Assembly (NCBI GenBank): GCA_023251275.1
Contig: JAHEZC010000113.1
Location: 1-7,636 of the forward strand
Source: Parafilimonas sp.
GTDB lineage: Bacteria; Bacteroidota; Bacteroidia; Chitinophagales; Chitinophagaceae
Direction of reading: 5' to 3'
Length of the DNA: 7,636 nucleotides
Part shown: one piece after another, positions 1 to 7,175 of the stretch
Layout of the letters: each line of letters opens with the position of its first letter
Numbering within the stretch: position 1 is the first letter of the stretch
Notes under the pieces: generated by a model
What the model was told of the DNA's origin: nothing
Database searches by the model: none
What the model saw: the letters and a program-made list of their open reading frames with translations, nothing else
Translations under genes and position numbers: made by a program

Positions 1-777
1 ACGCCTGGTGTGAATCCCCGGGGAACTGATTACTGGAAAGATTATTCTTCTACCGATCCGCATAGCGGAATTGGCTTCACCGTGATTAACGATAAGACAG
101 GGCCTCTCAACCATTTTGAAACGTACGCAACCTATGCCTATCATTTACCTGTAGGATCTCAAACAAGTATTAGTGGCGGTATTTCAGTTGGTTTCCAGAA
201 TATGCGGCTGAACACTGCCGAGCTTGATTTCGGCACGCAGTATCCCGTTGACCCTGCTGTGGCGGGAAGCGGATACCTGAACAGCATAAAGCCTGATATA
301 AGTGCAGGTATATGGCTGTACTCTGCAAACTATTTTGCCGGAATTGCAGCACAGCAGATTGTCCCGGAAAAAGTCGGTTTCAATAGCGGCAAGCTCGGTG
401 GCGATAGCGTTACTGTGATCAATGGAAAATTAGTCCCTCATATTTTTTTGCAGGCAGGCTACAGATTTTTGCTCGGTGAAGATCTTAACCTCGTCCCTTC
501 CGTGACTATGAAATATGTCACTCCGGTTCCGCTCAGTTTCGACATCAATGCCAAACTGCAGTATCGAGACTTTCTGTGGGTTGGAGGGTCATTGCGACCC
601 AAAGATGGATTTGCAGCGATGCTGGGGGTGAGCATCACGAATGCATTAAGCATTGGTTATTCTTATGATTTTACTACGTCAAGATTGAATACTGTCAGCA
701 ATGGCACGCATGAAATTGTAGTCGGGTTTTTATTGGGCAATAGTTTTGGCGACTGGTGTCCGAGAAATGTTTGGTAA
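1..777 (+). CDS. PorP/SprF family type IX secretion-associated outer-membrane protein, 5' partial
   Basis: The frame is open from base 1, so the true start lies outside the window; the GTG at 10 is internal. The visible 258 residues carry the family's typical features: GIGFTVINDKTG at visible residues 23-34, the following YATYAYHLPVG strand, alternating beta-strand-like segments throughout, and the C-terminal end CPRNVW. Family members are usually about 300-340 residues, so roughly 50-80 residues are missing, including the signal peptide and the N-terminal family motif. PorP and SprF are predicted outer-membrane beta-barrel proteins; PorP takes part in type IX secretion and SprF in delivery of the adhesin SprB, and many paralogs sit directly after a large secreted repeat protein. 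That partner would be to the left and cannot be seen. Which paralog this is, and its client, cannot be decided. The family call is strong. Confidence 0.9.
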   Translation, partial: TPGVNPRGTDYWKDYSSTDPHSGIGFTVINDKTGPLNHFETYATYAYHLPVGSQTSISGGISVGFQNMRLNTAELDFGTQYPVDPAVAGSGYLNSIKPDISAGIWLYSANYFAGIAAQQIVPEKVGFNSGKLGGDSVTVINGKLVPHIFLQAGYRFLLGEDLNLVPSVTMKYVTPVPLSFDINAKLQYRDFLWVGGSLRPKDGFAAMLGVSITNALSIGYSYDFTTSRLNTVSNGTHEIVVGFLLGNSFGDWCPRNVW

Positions 778-858
778 TTATATCTGCCGATAATATTTAT
801 GGAGTAAAGAATTAGAAACAGGTGTATTTTTAACCATCATTAAGGCAAGTGTACAGCT

Positions 859-1308
859 ATGCGAAAAGTAGAAGTGACCATAGAAATTGATACAGTTCCT
901 GAAAGAATTATACAGGCTTTTACTGAATATGATATGCTTCATGAATGGTGGAGCGTAGAAAGGGCTTTAATTCAAAAACGGCGAAATGGTATTTATACAC
1001 TTGCCTGGAATATCACCGACAGAGGCTTCGGTTTCGTATCTTCCGGCACTATAAGGAAATATAATGCCCGCAAACTTCTCGAAATAAACAATTTTGTTTA
1101 CCTGAATCCGGAAAGGCCTATCCTTGGGCCTATGACGCTTACGGTAAAGGCCAAACAGAAAAACGCATTGACAGAATTGTATCTCTGCCAGGATGGATAC
1201 CTTGACGGTGATGACTGGGATTGGTTTTATGATTCCGTCAAAGAAGCCTGGCCTGTAGTACTGAACACACTGAAAGAATATCTGGAAAAAGGTTTTGGGA
1301 GCGCCTAA
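859..1308 (+). CDS. SRPBCC (START-like/AHSA1-type) domain protein
   Basis: This 149-residue protein has the usual size of a single helix-grip (SRPBCC) domain. Visible signs are an N-terminal beta strand (KVEVTIEID, 3-11), the helix with VPERIIQAFTEYDMLHEWW (13-31), the strand after RRNGIYTLAW (41-50), and a long amphipathic C-terminal helix (about 119-145) that normally closes over the ligand cavity. The WW followed by a basic/Gly segment resembles AHSA1-like proteins. The fold binds hydrophobic ligands or acts as a co-chaperone module in known members; no ligand or reaction can be assigned here. It has no signal peptide or membrane segment, so it should be cytoplasmic. It lies 81 bp after the PorP/SprF gene in the same direction, with no Shine-Dalgarno sequence. 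A loose promoter-like TATTTTTA (825-832) resembles the Bacteroidota -7 box but lacks its final G, so co-transcription versus its own promoter is open. Confidence 0.72.
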   Translation: MRKVEVTIEIDTVPERIIQAFTEYDMLHEWWSVERALIQKRRNGIYTLAWNITDRGFGFVSSGTIRKYNARKLLEINNFVYLNPERPILGPMTLTVKAKQKNALTELYLCQDGYLDGDDWDWFYDSVKEAWPVVLNTLKEYLEKGFGSA

Positions 1309-1319
1309 AGCTGCTGCTC

Positions 1320-2387
1320 TTATTTTGTTCCCATCTGCTTTAAGAACACTATATGAGAAAAAACTGCCTGGTACATTCTGGGATATTCTACATACACAAT
1401 ACCATATTCCTGGCATGCCTGCCTGATAATTTTGCTGATGGCAGGGTAATGTATATGAGAGATTTTTGGAAACAAATGATGCTCTATCTGGAAATTTAAG
1501 CCGCCTACCAACCAGGAAATCAAGGGGTTTTTAGTGGCGAAATTCGCCGTAGTTTTTAACTGGTGAATAGCCCACTCATCTTCCATTTTGCCGGTACGTT
1601 CATCAGGAAGCGGGAAAGAAGTATGCTCAACAGTATGAGCCAATTGAAAAACGATGCTCAATATAAAACCAGCTACGGTCGAAGCTATAAAAAAGCCGAT
1701 AATTGTCGGTAAAAGCCCAACTGTGAATAGCGGCAAAAGAAGAAAAAATCCATAGCTTAAAATTTTATATACCCAAAAATAAAGGTGATCCGTAAACTTC
1801 ATTTTTTTTAAAGAAATGGGTCCTATCTTCTGACTGAAATATTTTTTATAGTCTGAAAAGAAAATCCAGAACAGGTGCAGCCAGCCATAAAAAAACCAGA
1901 AATACCAATGCTGAAAACGGTGCATCTTATATTTTTTCTGCGTAGCTGCCATTCGTAAAAAAGGCCTGCCGTCAATATCATCGTCAATGCCATCTATATT
2001 AGTATATGCGTGATGAATAATGTTGTGCTTCATATTCCACATGAAATGGCTGCCGCCTAAAATACATAATGTCAGCGAAGCAAGTTTGTTGACAACCGGG
2101 TATTTGCTGAAACTTCCGTGGGCGCCATCATGCATGATATTAAAGCCGATGGCTGCTATAAGGCCGCCAAGAAAAATACATTCAAGTATGGCCTGCCAGT
2201 ATGCAGGTGTAAAAAAAACAAGATGAATATAGATGACTATAAAAAGTGTAAGTATCACAATAGCCTTAAACAATAACCCCATATTGCCCGTGGATGCCTT
2301 GCCTGTTTGTGCAAAGTATTCATCAATGCGATTTTTTAAAACTATATGAAATGAAACCGGTGCGGAGGGAAATTTTAATGACTTCAT
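1320..2387 (-). CDS. Membrane fatty acid desaturase (DesA/front-end-like, no cytochrome b5 domain)
   Basis: A 355-residue integral membrane di-iron desaturase (PF00487 type). The three histidine boxes are intact: HDGAH at 86-90, HNIIHH at 121-126 and QIEHH at 300-304; an extra HTVEH lies at 251-255. The acidic DGIDDDIDG (132-140) after box 2 is typical of this group. Hydrophobic segments at about 41-60, 66-84, 103-115 and paired ones at about 208-250 fit the usual topology with the boxes on the cytoplasmic side. Glutamine as first residue of box 3 is characteristic of front-end (delta-5/delta-6) desaturases and related bacterial enzymes, but there is no N-terminal cytochrome b5 domain, so electrons must come from a separate donor such as ferredoxin. 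It should introduce a double bond into membrane acyl chains; regiospecificity cannot be read from sequence. The ATG at 2387 has no Shine-Dalgarno sequence. The gene converges on the SRPBCC gene and diverges from the protease gene. Confidence 0.9.
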   Translation of the reverse strand: MKSLKFPSAPVSFHIVLKNRIDEYFAQTGKASTGNMGLLFKAIVILTLFIVIYIHLVFFTPAYWQAILECIFLGGLIAAIGFNIMHDGAHGSFSKYPVVNKLASLTLCILGGSHFMWNMKHNIIHHAYTNIDGIDDDIDGRPFLRMAATQKKYKMHRFQHWYFWFFYGWLHLFWIFFSDYKKYFSQKIGPISLKKMKFTDHLYFWVYKILSYGFFLLLPLFTVGLLPTIIGFFIASTVAGFILSIVFQLAHTVEHTSFPLPDERTGKMEDEWAIHQLKTTANFATKNPLISWLVGGLNFQIEHHLFPKISHIHYPAISKIIRQACQEYGIVYVEYPRMYQAVFSHIVFLKQMGTK

Positions 2388-2576
2388 GATGCCTGTACGG
2401 ATAAAACTATTTACAATCGGTGCAATGTACCTATAAAAGCCCTATGAATGACTTTCTCTGCCGAAAATCGCCGAAATTAAATGATACTTTAACGTATTGA
2501 CCCTGAAAAATTTCACCTAACATTCTCTACCTTTCCTCCCAATTTCAACATCAAACATTCTTTAAACTAATATGTT
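2388..2576. promoter_or_regulatory. Divergent intergenic region between desaturase and tricorn-like protease genes
   Basis: These 189 bp must hold the start signals for both flanking genes, which are transcribed away from each other. I found no exact Bacteroidota -7 box (TAnnTTTG) on either strand; the nearest on the plus strand is TACTTTAA at 2485-2492, with two mismatches. A short direct repeat, GCCGAAA at 2460-2466 and again at 2470-2476, is spaced 10 bp apart, about one helical turn, and could be a binding site or chance. The region's role as a promoter region is inferred from gene orientation, not from a recognised element. Confidence 0.45.
2506..2573 (+). other. G-free leader immediately upstream of the protease start codon
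   Basis: From 2506 to 2573 the plus strand contains no G for 68 consecutive bases; the next G is at 2574, three bases before the ATG at 2577. The stretch is rich in A, T and C with a pyrimidine-rich core around 2521-2540. It therefore cannot hold a Shine-Dalgarno sequence and would be largely unstructured as RNA. This fits the SD-independent initiation known in Bacteroidota, but the length of the run is striking. If transcription starts near its left end, the leader would be about 70 nt. Function is inferred. Confidence 0.6.
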
Positions 2577-5500
2577 ATGAGAAAGCAGATCATTTTTCTT
2601 TTGATCAATTTTTGTTCGTTTATACAGCTTTCGGCACAAATTGATGGAGGCCTTTTCAGATACCCCGATGTATCGAAAACACAGGTTGTATTTACTTATG
2701 CGAATGATCTCTGGATCATGCCCAGGGAAGGTGGCACTGCAGAGAAACTGAGTTCTCCGCCCGGCGTGGAATCATTTCCTAAATTTTCACCCGATGGTAA
2801 AATGATTGCTTTTACGGGTAACTATGACGGAAATAAAGATGTATATGTAATTCCAGTAAATGGCGGTGTGCCATTGCGTTTGACACAGCATGGTTATACC
2901 GACCGTGTGGTAGAATGGCAGCCGGATGGCAAGCGCATTTTATTTGCCTCACTTCGTGAAAGCAGCAGGGATCGCTTCAATCAGTTTTATACAATTGCTG
3001 CTACGGGCGGGGCAGATGAAAAATTGCCTTTCCCTTACGCAGAATTCGGCTCTTATTCGCCGGATGGCAGGCAAATGGCTCTTGTCTTTGAGTCGCAGGC
3101 ATTCAGGAACTGGAAAAGATACCGCGGCGGATGGAAAGGAGACATTCACATCTTTGATTTTCAAAACCAGGCCGACAAAAATATTTCTGCAGACAATGAT
3201 GCAGGCTATGAATTTCCCATGTGGCACGATAGCTGCATCTACTTTTTATCTGACCGTGGCCCTGAATTCAGAATGAACCTTTGGCGATACAATATTGCGT
3301 CGAAGAATTTTGAACAACTGACTAATTTTAAAGACTATGATATTCATTTCCCCTCGCAGGGCCCTGATGATATTGTATTTGAAGCGGGAGGAAAATTATA
3401 CCTGTTTCCGTTTTCATCACAACAAATTAAAGAAGTGAAAGTAAGCCTCGTAACCGATAAGGCCAGCCTGAAACCAAAGATAGAATCAGTGGAAAAATAT
3501 ATTCAGCACGCAACCATCAGTCCCGACGGAAACCGTGTGCTCATAGAGGCGCGGGGAGAAATATTTTCATTGCCTGCTGAAAAAGGCTTTGTAAAAAATC
3601 TAACCAGAACTCCTGGTGCAGCGGAGCGGTATCCCGCATGGTCTCCTGACGGTAAAACAATAGCATTCTGGAGCGATCAATCAGGTGAATATGAACTATG
3701 GATACTTCAGCCCGACAAAGAAAATTCATTGCGTAAGCTTACTGCGTACGGAGCTGGATTCCGGTATAATTTATTCTGGTCACCGGACAACAAAAAGCTT
3801 GCATTTATTGATAAGGCGATGAAAATAAAAATCTACGATATTACTACAAATGAAACTGCAGATGCCGATAAAGCTTTAAGATATACGCATGGTGCATTGG
3901 AAAATTTCACATGCAGTTGGTCTTCTGACAGTCGCTGGCTTAGCTTCAGCCGCGATATTGAAAATTATCATAACGCTGCATTCATTTATGATACCAGGAG
4001 CAAAAAATTGCAACAGGTAACTGATGGATATTATGATTGCTCAAATCCTGTCTTTGATCCTGAAGGAAAATATTTATATGTACTCACAGCTCAGTCTTTT
4101 CAGCCTTATTACAGCGATATAGACAATTCATTTATTTATGCCAATTCAAGACAGATTGCAGCTATCAGCCTGAAAAAAAATACGCCTTCGATACTTAATC
4201 CCAAAAATGATACTGTAACGATAAAAAAAGAGGAAGACGCTTCAAAAGCAGAGGATAAATCAAAAGAAAAAAAAGACAGCGATACAGCAAAAGAAAAGAA
4301 AGGTGAGGCCAATGCTGTTGACATTGATTTTAATGGCCTCGAATCAAGACTGGTGATCTTAACCGCAACACCAGGCAACTACGCCAGCCTGAGCGCTGCA
4401 AAGGGAAAGATCATTTATCTGAAATTTCCAAACACGGGATATTCAGACGCTCCATTTTCCTCATCACTCAAATATTATGACATAGAAAAACGTGAAGAGA
4501 AAACTATCCTTGACGGGGTTAATGGTTATGAGCTATCCAGGGACGGCCAGAAAATTCTTGTAGTAAAAAGCGGCGCCTGGGCAGTGATACAGCCACAGGA
4601 AGGGCAGAAGATTGAAAAACCGCTGCACACTGATGAAATGCAAATGACGGTTGACCCGGTACAGGAATGGAAACAGATATTTACAGATGCCTGGCGGCTG
4701 GAGCGTGATTATTTTTATGATCCGAATATGCATGGTGTGGATTGGAACCTGGTAAAAGATCGTTACACCAGGATGCTGAATGACGCAATGACACGTGAAG
4801 AAGTAAACTATGTAATTGGTGAAATGATTGGTGAGTTGAATGCATCGCATACATATAAAGGAGGCGGTGACGAAGAGAAGGAAATCAAACAAAGCGTTGG
4901 GTATCTTGGGGTTGACTGGCAGGCAGATGGTAACTATTATAAAATTAAAAAGATCATTCGCGGTGCTTCATGGGATGCTGAAGTACGCTCCTCAATTGAT
5001 ATGCCCGGTATTGATATAAAGGAAGGTGATTACATTCTCGCTGTAAATGGGGTGCCGCTGACAACTGCACAGGAACCATTCGCAGCATTCCAGGGTTTAT
5101 CCGATAAGACTGTGGAGCTGACTTATAATACGACTGCCTCCTGGACTAATGCCAAAACTGCAATCGTTCAAACCATGTCTGACGAATCAAGATTGCGTTA
5201 TCTCGCCTGGATTGAATTAAACAGGAAGAGGGTGGAAGAAGCTACCAATGGAGAGGCAGGCTACATATATGTACCAAGCACAGGTCTGGATGGACAGAAT
5301 GAATTATTAAGGCAGTTCAATGCACAATGGACAAAAAAGGCGCTGGTGATTGATGAACGTTTTAACAGCGGCGGTCAGATACCTGATAGATTTATTGAGA
5401 TGCTCAACCGTTCTCCCCTTGCATTCTGGGCAATACGGGATGGCATTAGCTGGCCCTGGCCTCCGTTTGCACATTTCGGCCCAAAAGTGATGCTCATCAA

Positions 5501-5852
5501 TGGATGGAGTGGCTCAGGCGGAGATGCTTTCCCTGACTATTTCAAGAAGAAAGGGCTTGGCCCGCTGATTGGCAAGCGAACATGGGGCGGATTGATTGGC
5601 ATAAGCGGAGTACCGGATTTAATAGATGGCGGGGGTATCACCGCCCCGTCTTTCCGTATGTACAATGCAGATGGTACCTGGTTCAAAGAAGGGCATGGCG
5701 TTGACCCTGATATAGCGGTTGATGAAGACCTTGCGGCAATGGCTAAAGGAAATGACCCCCAACTCGAGCGTGCTATTATTGAGATCAAAAATTTAATAAA
5801 ACAAAAAGGATTTAAGCAGCCGGATATACCTGCTTATGAAAAAAGAAATTAG
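2577..5852 (+). CDS. Exported tricorn-like protease (S41 family) with beta-propeller and PDZ domains
   Basis: A 1091-residue protein, close to the length of archaeal tricorn. Residues 1-20 form a signal peptide (MRK, hydrophobic core, LSA before Gln21), pointing to the periplasm or beyond. Propeller repeats with PD40-type motifs follow: FSPDG 70-74, WQPDG 114-118, YSPDG 160-164, ISPDG 314-318, WSPDG 355-359, WSPDN 401-405, FDPEG 493-497. A charged linker (about 549-580) interrupts the second propeller. The catalytic part runs from about 690, with a PDZ domain at about 773-850. The tricorn tetrad is present: Ser757-His758 (in NASHTY), nucleophile Ser980 (in GSGGD) and Glu1038 (in EGHGVDPDI). 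The Ser-to-Glu spacing of 58 equals that of Thermoplasma tricorn (965 to 1023). It should cleave short peptides entering through the propellers. No aminopeptidase partner lies in the window. The ATG at 2577 is preferred because the signal peptide follows directly; the ATG at 2572 stops after two codons. Confidence 0.93.
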   Translation: MRKQIIFLLINFCSFIQLSAQIDGGLFRYPDVSKTQVVFTYANDLWIMPREGGTAEKLSSPPGVESFPKFSPDGKMIAFTGNYDGNKDVYVIPVNGGVPLRLTQHGYTDRVVEWQPDGKRILFASLRESSRDRFNQFYTIAATGGADEKLPFPYAEFGSYSPDGRQMALVFESQAFRNWKRYRGGWKGDIHIFDFQNQADKNISADNDAGYEFPMWHDSCIYFLSDRGPEFRMNLWRYNIASKNFEQLTNFKDYDIHFPSQGPDDIVFEAGGKLYLFPFSSQQIKEVKVSLVTDKASLKPKIESVEKYIQHATISPDGNRVLIEARGEIFSLPAEKGFVKNLTRTPGAAERYPAWSPDGKTIAFWSDQSGEYELWILQPDKENSLRKLTAYGAGFRYNLFWSPDNKKLAFIDKAMKIKIYDITTNETADADKALRYTHGALENFTCSWSSDSRWLSFSRDIENYHNAAFIYDTRSKKLQQVTDGYYDCSNPVFDPEGKYLYVLTAQSFQPYYSDIDNSFIYANSRQIAAISLKKNTPSILNPKNDTVTIKKEEDASKAEDKSKEKKDSDTAKEKKGEANAVDIDFNGLESRLVILTATPGNYASLSAAKGKIIYLKFPNTGYSDAPFSSSLKYYDIEKREEKTILDGVNGYELSRDGQKILVVKSGAWAVIQPQEGQKIEKPLHTDEMQMTVDPVQEWKQIFTDAWRLERDYFYDPNMHGVDWNLVKDRYTRMLNDAMTREEVNYVIGEMIGELNASHTYKGGGDEEKEIKQSVGYLGVDWQADGNYYKIKKIIRGASWDAEVRSSIDMPGIDIKEGDYILAVNGVPLTTAQEPFAAFQGLSDKTVELTYNTTASWTNAKTAIVQTMSDESRLRYLAWIELNRKRVEEATNGEAGYIYVPSTGLDGQNELLRQFNAQWTKKALVIDERFNSGGQIPDRFIEMLNRSPLAFWAIRDGISWPWPPFAHFGPKVMLINGWSGSGGDAFPDYFKKKGLGPLIGKRTWGGLIGISGVPDLIDGGGITAPSFRMYNADGTWFKEGHGVDPDIAVDEDLAAMAKGNDPQLERAIIEIKNLIKQKGFKQPDIPAYEKRN
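4221..4316 (+). other. Low-complexity A-rich segment coding a Lys/Glu/Asp-rich linker in the protease
   Basis: This stretch codes residues 549-580 of the tricorn-like protease, made almost only of Lys, Glu, Asp, Ser and Ala, and is A-rich with several homopolymer A runs. It is probably a disordered surface loop between propeller blades. It breaks up the otherwise regular propeller region and is the sort of segment that varies in length between relatives. Confidence 0.7.
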
Positions 5853-7129
5853 GGATCACTGTTATCGGTCAGTTGCAGGTAAACTAAAACCAGAGCTGTA
5901 GCAGTCATCAGCAGGAGAGTCAGGAAACCGAGTATGTTTGAAGTTTTGCTGTTTGTATATTCGCCCATCACTTTTTTATTGTTGCATATATGCAGAATGA
6001 TTGCCAGTAATACAGGGGCAGTAAACCCATAAAGAATAGCTGAATAAATCAATGCCTGCACAGGAGAGATGCCGATATAATTTAAAGATAAGCCTGTAAT
6101 GAGCGATATGGCGATGATCGAATAAAATGGCCTTGCCTCATGGAATTTTTTGTCGAGTCCTTCCTTCCATCCAAAGGCTTCGGAGAAGATGTAAGACAGT
6201 GAACCGCTCAAAACCGGAATTGCTAAAAGTCCTGTGCCAATAACCCCGATTGCAAAAAGAAAATACGCAGAATTTCCCGCTAATGGTTTTAGTGCTTCTG
6301 CGGCCTGCTCTACCGTATCAATCTTATGAATACCTCCATTGAACAATACTGTTCCTGTTGTAAGAATAATAAAGAACATGACGAGATTTGAGAACAACAT
6401 TCCAAAATCAACATCCTTTTCCATATTATTTATTATTCTCTTGTTTACGATAATATGCTTTTTCCGGTGTTTCATCTCCTCTACTTCCATCGTTGCCTGC
6501 CAGAAGAAAAGATAGGGTGAAATAGTTGTTCCGAGAATGGCAACAAGAATGCTGACAAAGTTTTTGTCAAAACTAAAGGAGGGAATGAAAGCAGCTTTCA
6601 AAACCTGTCCCCAGTTCTGATGTGATAAAAATGGAACAATCAAATAAACCAATAACACAATACAGAGATATTTCAAAATGGAAGCAATTTTAAAATAAGG
6701 GAAACAGATAATTGAAACTAACAGTATGATGGTGAAAAGCACACTGAAATAAGTGGCCGGGATGGAAGGGAATAAAAGATTTCCCACTGCTCCCATTCCT
6801 GCAATGTCGGCGCCAATGTTTAAAATGATGGCAGGAAAACTGAAAAGAAGCATCAGGTACAACACAGATCGGTGATAATTTTTTTTCAATGTTCCTGTTA
6901 ATCCCTGTGATGTAACCAAACCAATTCTCGCACACATTTCCTGGATGGAAGCCATTAGCGGAAAAGTGATCAGTGCAGTCCATAATGTGTTGAGACCAAA
7001 TGCTGCTCCTGCCTGCGAATAAGTGGCAATGCCCGAAGGGTCGTCATCGCTTGCGCCGGTAACAAGGCCCGGCCCGAGTATTTTCCAAAAACGAAGAATT
7101 TTGTATGAAAATTTTTTCCGGCGGTTCAT
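5849..7129 (-). CDS. NRAMP-superfamily divalent metal transporter with non-canonical metal site (NRMT-like candidate)
   Basis: A 426-residue protein with about 11 predicted membrane helices (roughly 16-43, 48-66, 88-110, 126-144, 147-168, 190-211, 242-264, 286-310, 334-352, 356-381, 397-419), the usual NRAMP layout. Helix 1 has GPGLVTGASDDDPSG (19-33) where classical members have the DPGN motif: Asp30 and Pro31 are kept, but Asn is replaced by Gly33. Helix 6 has GTTISPY (200-206) where classical members have an A-x-x-M-P-H motif: Ala, Met and His become Thr201, Ser204 and Tyr206. Loss of the methionine removes the soft ligand used to select transition metals, and loss of the histidine removes a residue linked to proton transport. 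Family membership is firm; the cargo (Mg2+, Mn2+ or other) is inference. The leader before the ATG is AGAAAAAAAAG, without Shine-Dalgarno. Its stop overlaps the protease stop by 4 bp on the opposite strand. Confidence 0.88.
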   Translation of the reverse strand: MNRRKKFSYKILRFWKILGPGLVTGASDDDPSGIATYSQAGAAFGLNTLWTALITFPLMASIQEMCARIGLVTSQGLTGTLKKNYHRSVLYLMLLFSFPAIILNIGADIAGMGAVGNLLFPSIPATYFSVLFTIILLVSIICFPYFKIASILKYLCIVLLVYLIVPFLSHQNWGQVLKAAFIPSFSFDKNFVSILVAILGTTISPYLFFWQATMEVEEMKHRKKHIIVNKRIINNMEKDVDFGMLFSNLVMFFIILTTGTVLFNGGIHKIDTVEQAAEALKPLAGNSAYFLFAIGVIGTGLLAIPVLSGSLSYIFSEAFGWKEGLDKKFHEARPFYSIIAISLITGLSLNYIGISPVQALIYSAILYGFTAPVLLAIILHICNNKKVMGEYTNSKTSNILGFLTLLLMTATALVLVYLQLTDNSDP

Positions 7130-7167
7130 CTTTTTTTTCTCTGCTGCGCAGTAAGTAATGTTGCCGT

Positions 7168-7175
7168 CAAAATTA
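7168..7175 (-). promoter_or_regulatory. Candidate Bacteroidota -7 promoter box for the NRAMP-like gene
   Basis: Read on the minus strand this is TAATTTTG, an exact match to the Bacteroidota -7 consensus TAnnTTTG, placed 38-46 bases before the ATG at 7129 and so giving a leader of about 30 nt. No clear -33 TTG was found at the expected distance (about 7194-7203), and such an 8-mer with two free positions is not rare in AT-rich DNA, so support is modest. Confidence 0.3.

Noticed and set aside
1299..1319. Possible bidirectional terminator between the SRPBCC and desaturase genes
   Set aside because: Only a 4-bp GC-containing stem with a 13-nt loop and an interrupted T tract; too weak.
967..1416. 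149-codon open frame on the minus strand across the SRPBCC gene and desaturase end
   Set aside because: It is antisense to a protein with a recognisable fold and overlaps the desaturase C-terminus; its translation shows no family features.
2926..3276. 116-codon plus-strand frame in another register of the protease gene
   Set aside because: The main frame here codes clear propeller motifs; the alternative has no recognisable domain.
4136..4378. Minus-strand frame rich in Ser and Phe inside the protease gene
   Set aside because: It is the antisense reading of the A-rich Lys/Glu linker, which naturally gives long Phe/Ser-rich frames.
4533..4892. 119-codon minus-strand frame inside the protease gene
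   Set aside because: It lies opposite the catalytic core coding region with its tetrad residues; no start context or family features.
6690..6983. 97-codon minus-strand frame overlapping the NRAMP-like gene
   Set aside because: It is in a different register of the same strand as the transporter, whose membrane helices are clearly coded; the product is Cys/His-rich without a zinc-site pattern.
7144..7151. 8-bp palindrome CTGCGCAG just before the NRAMP-like gene
   Set aside because: Too short and unsupported as an operator; kept only as part of the leader observation.
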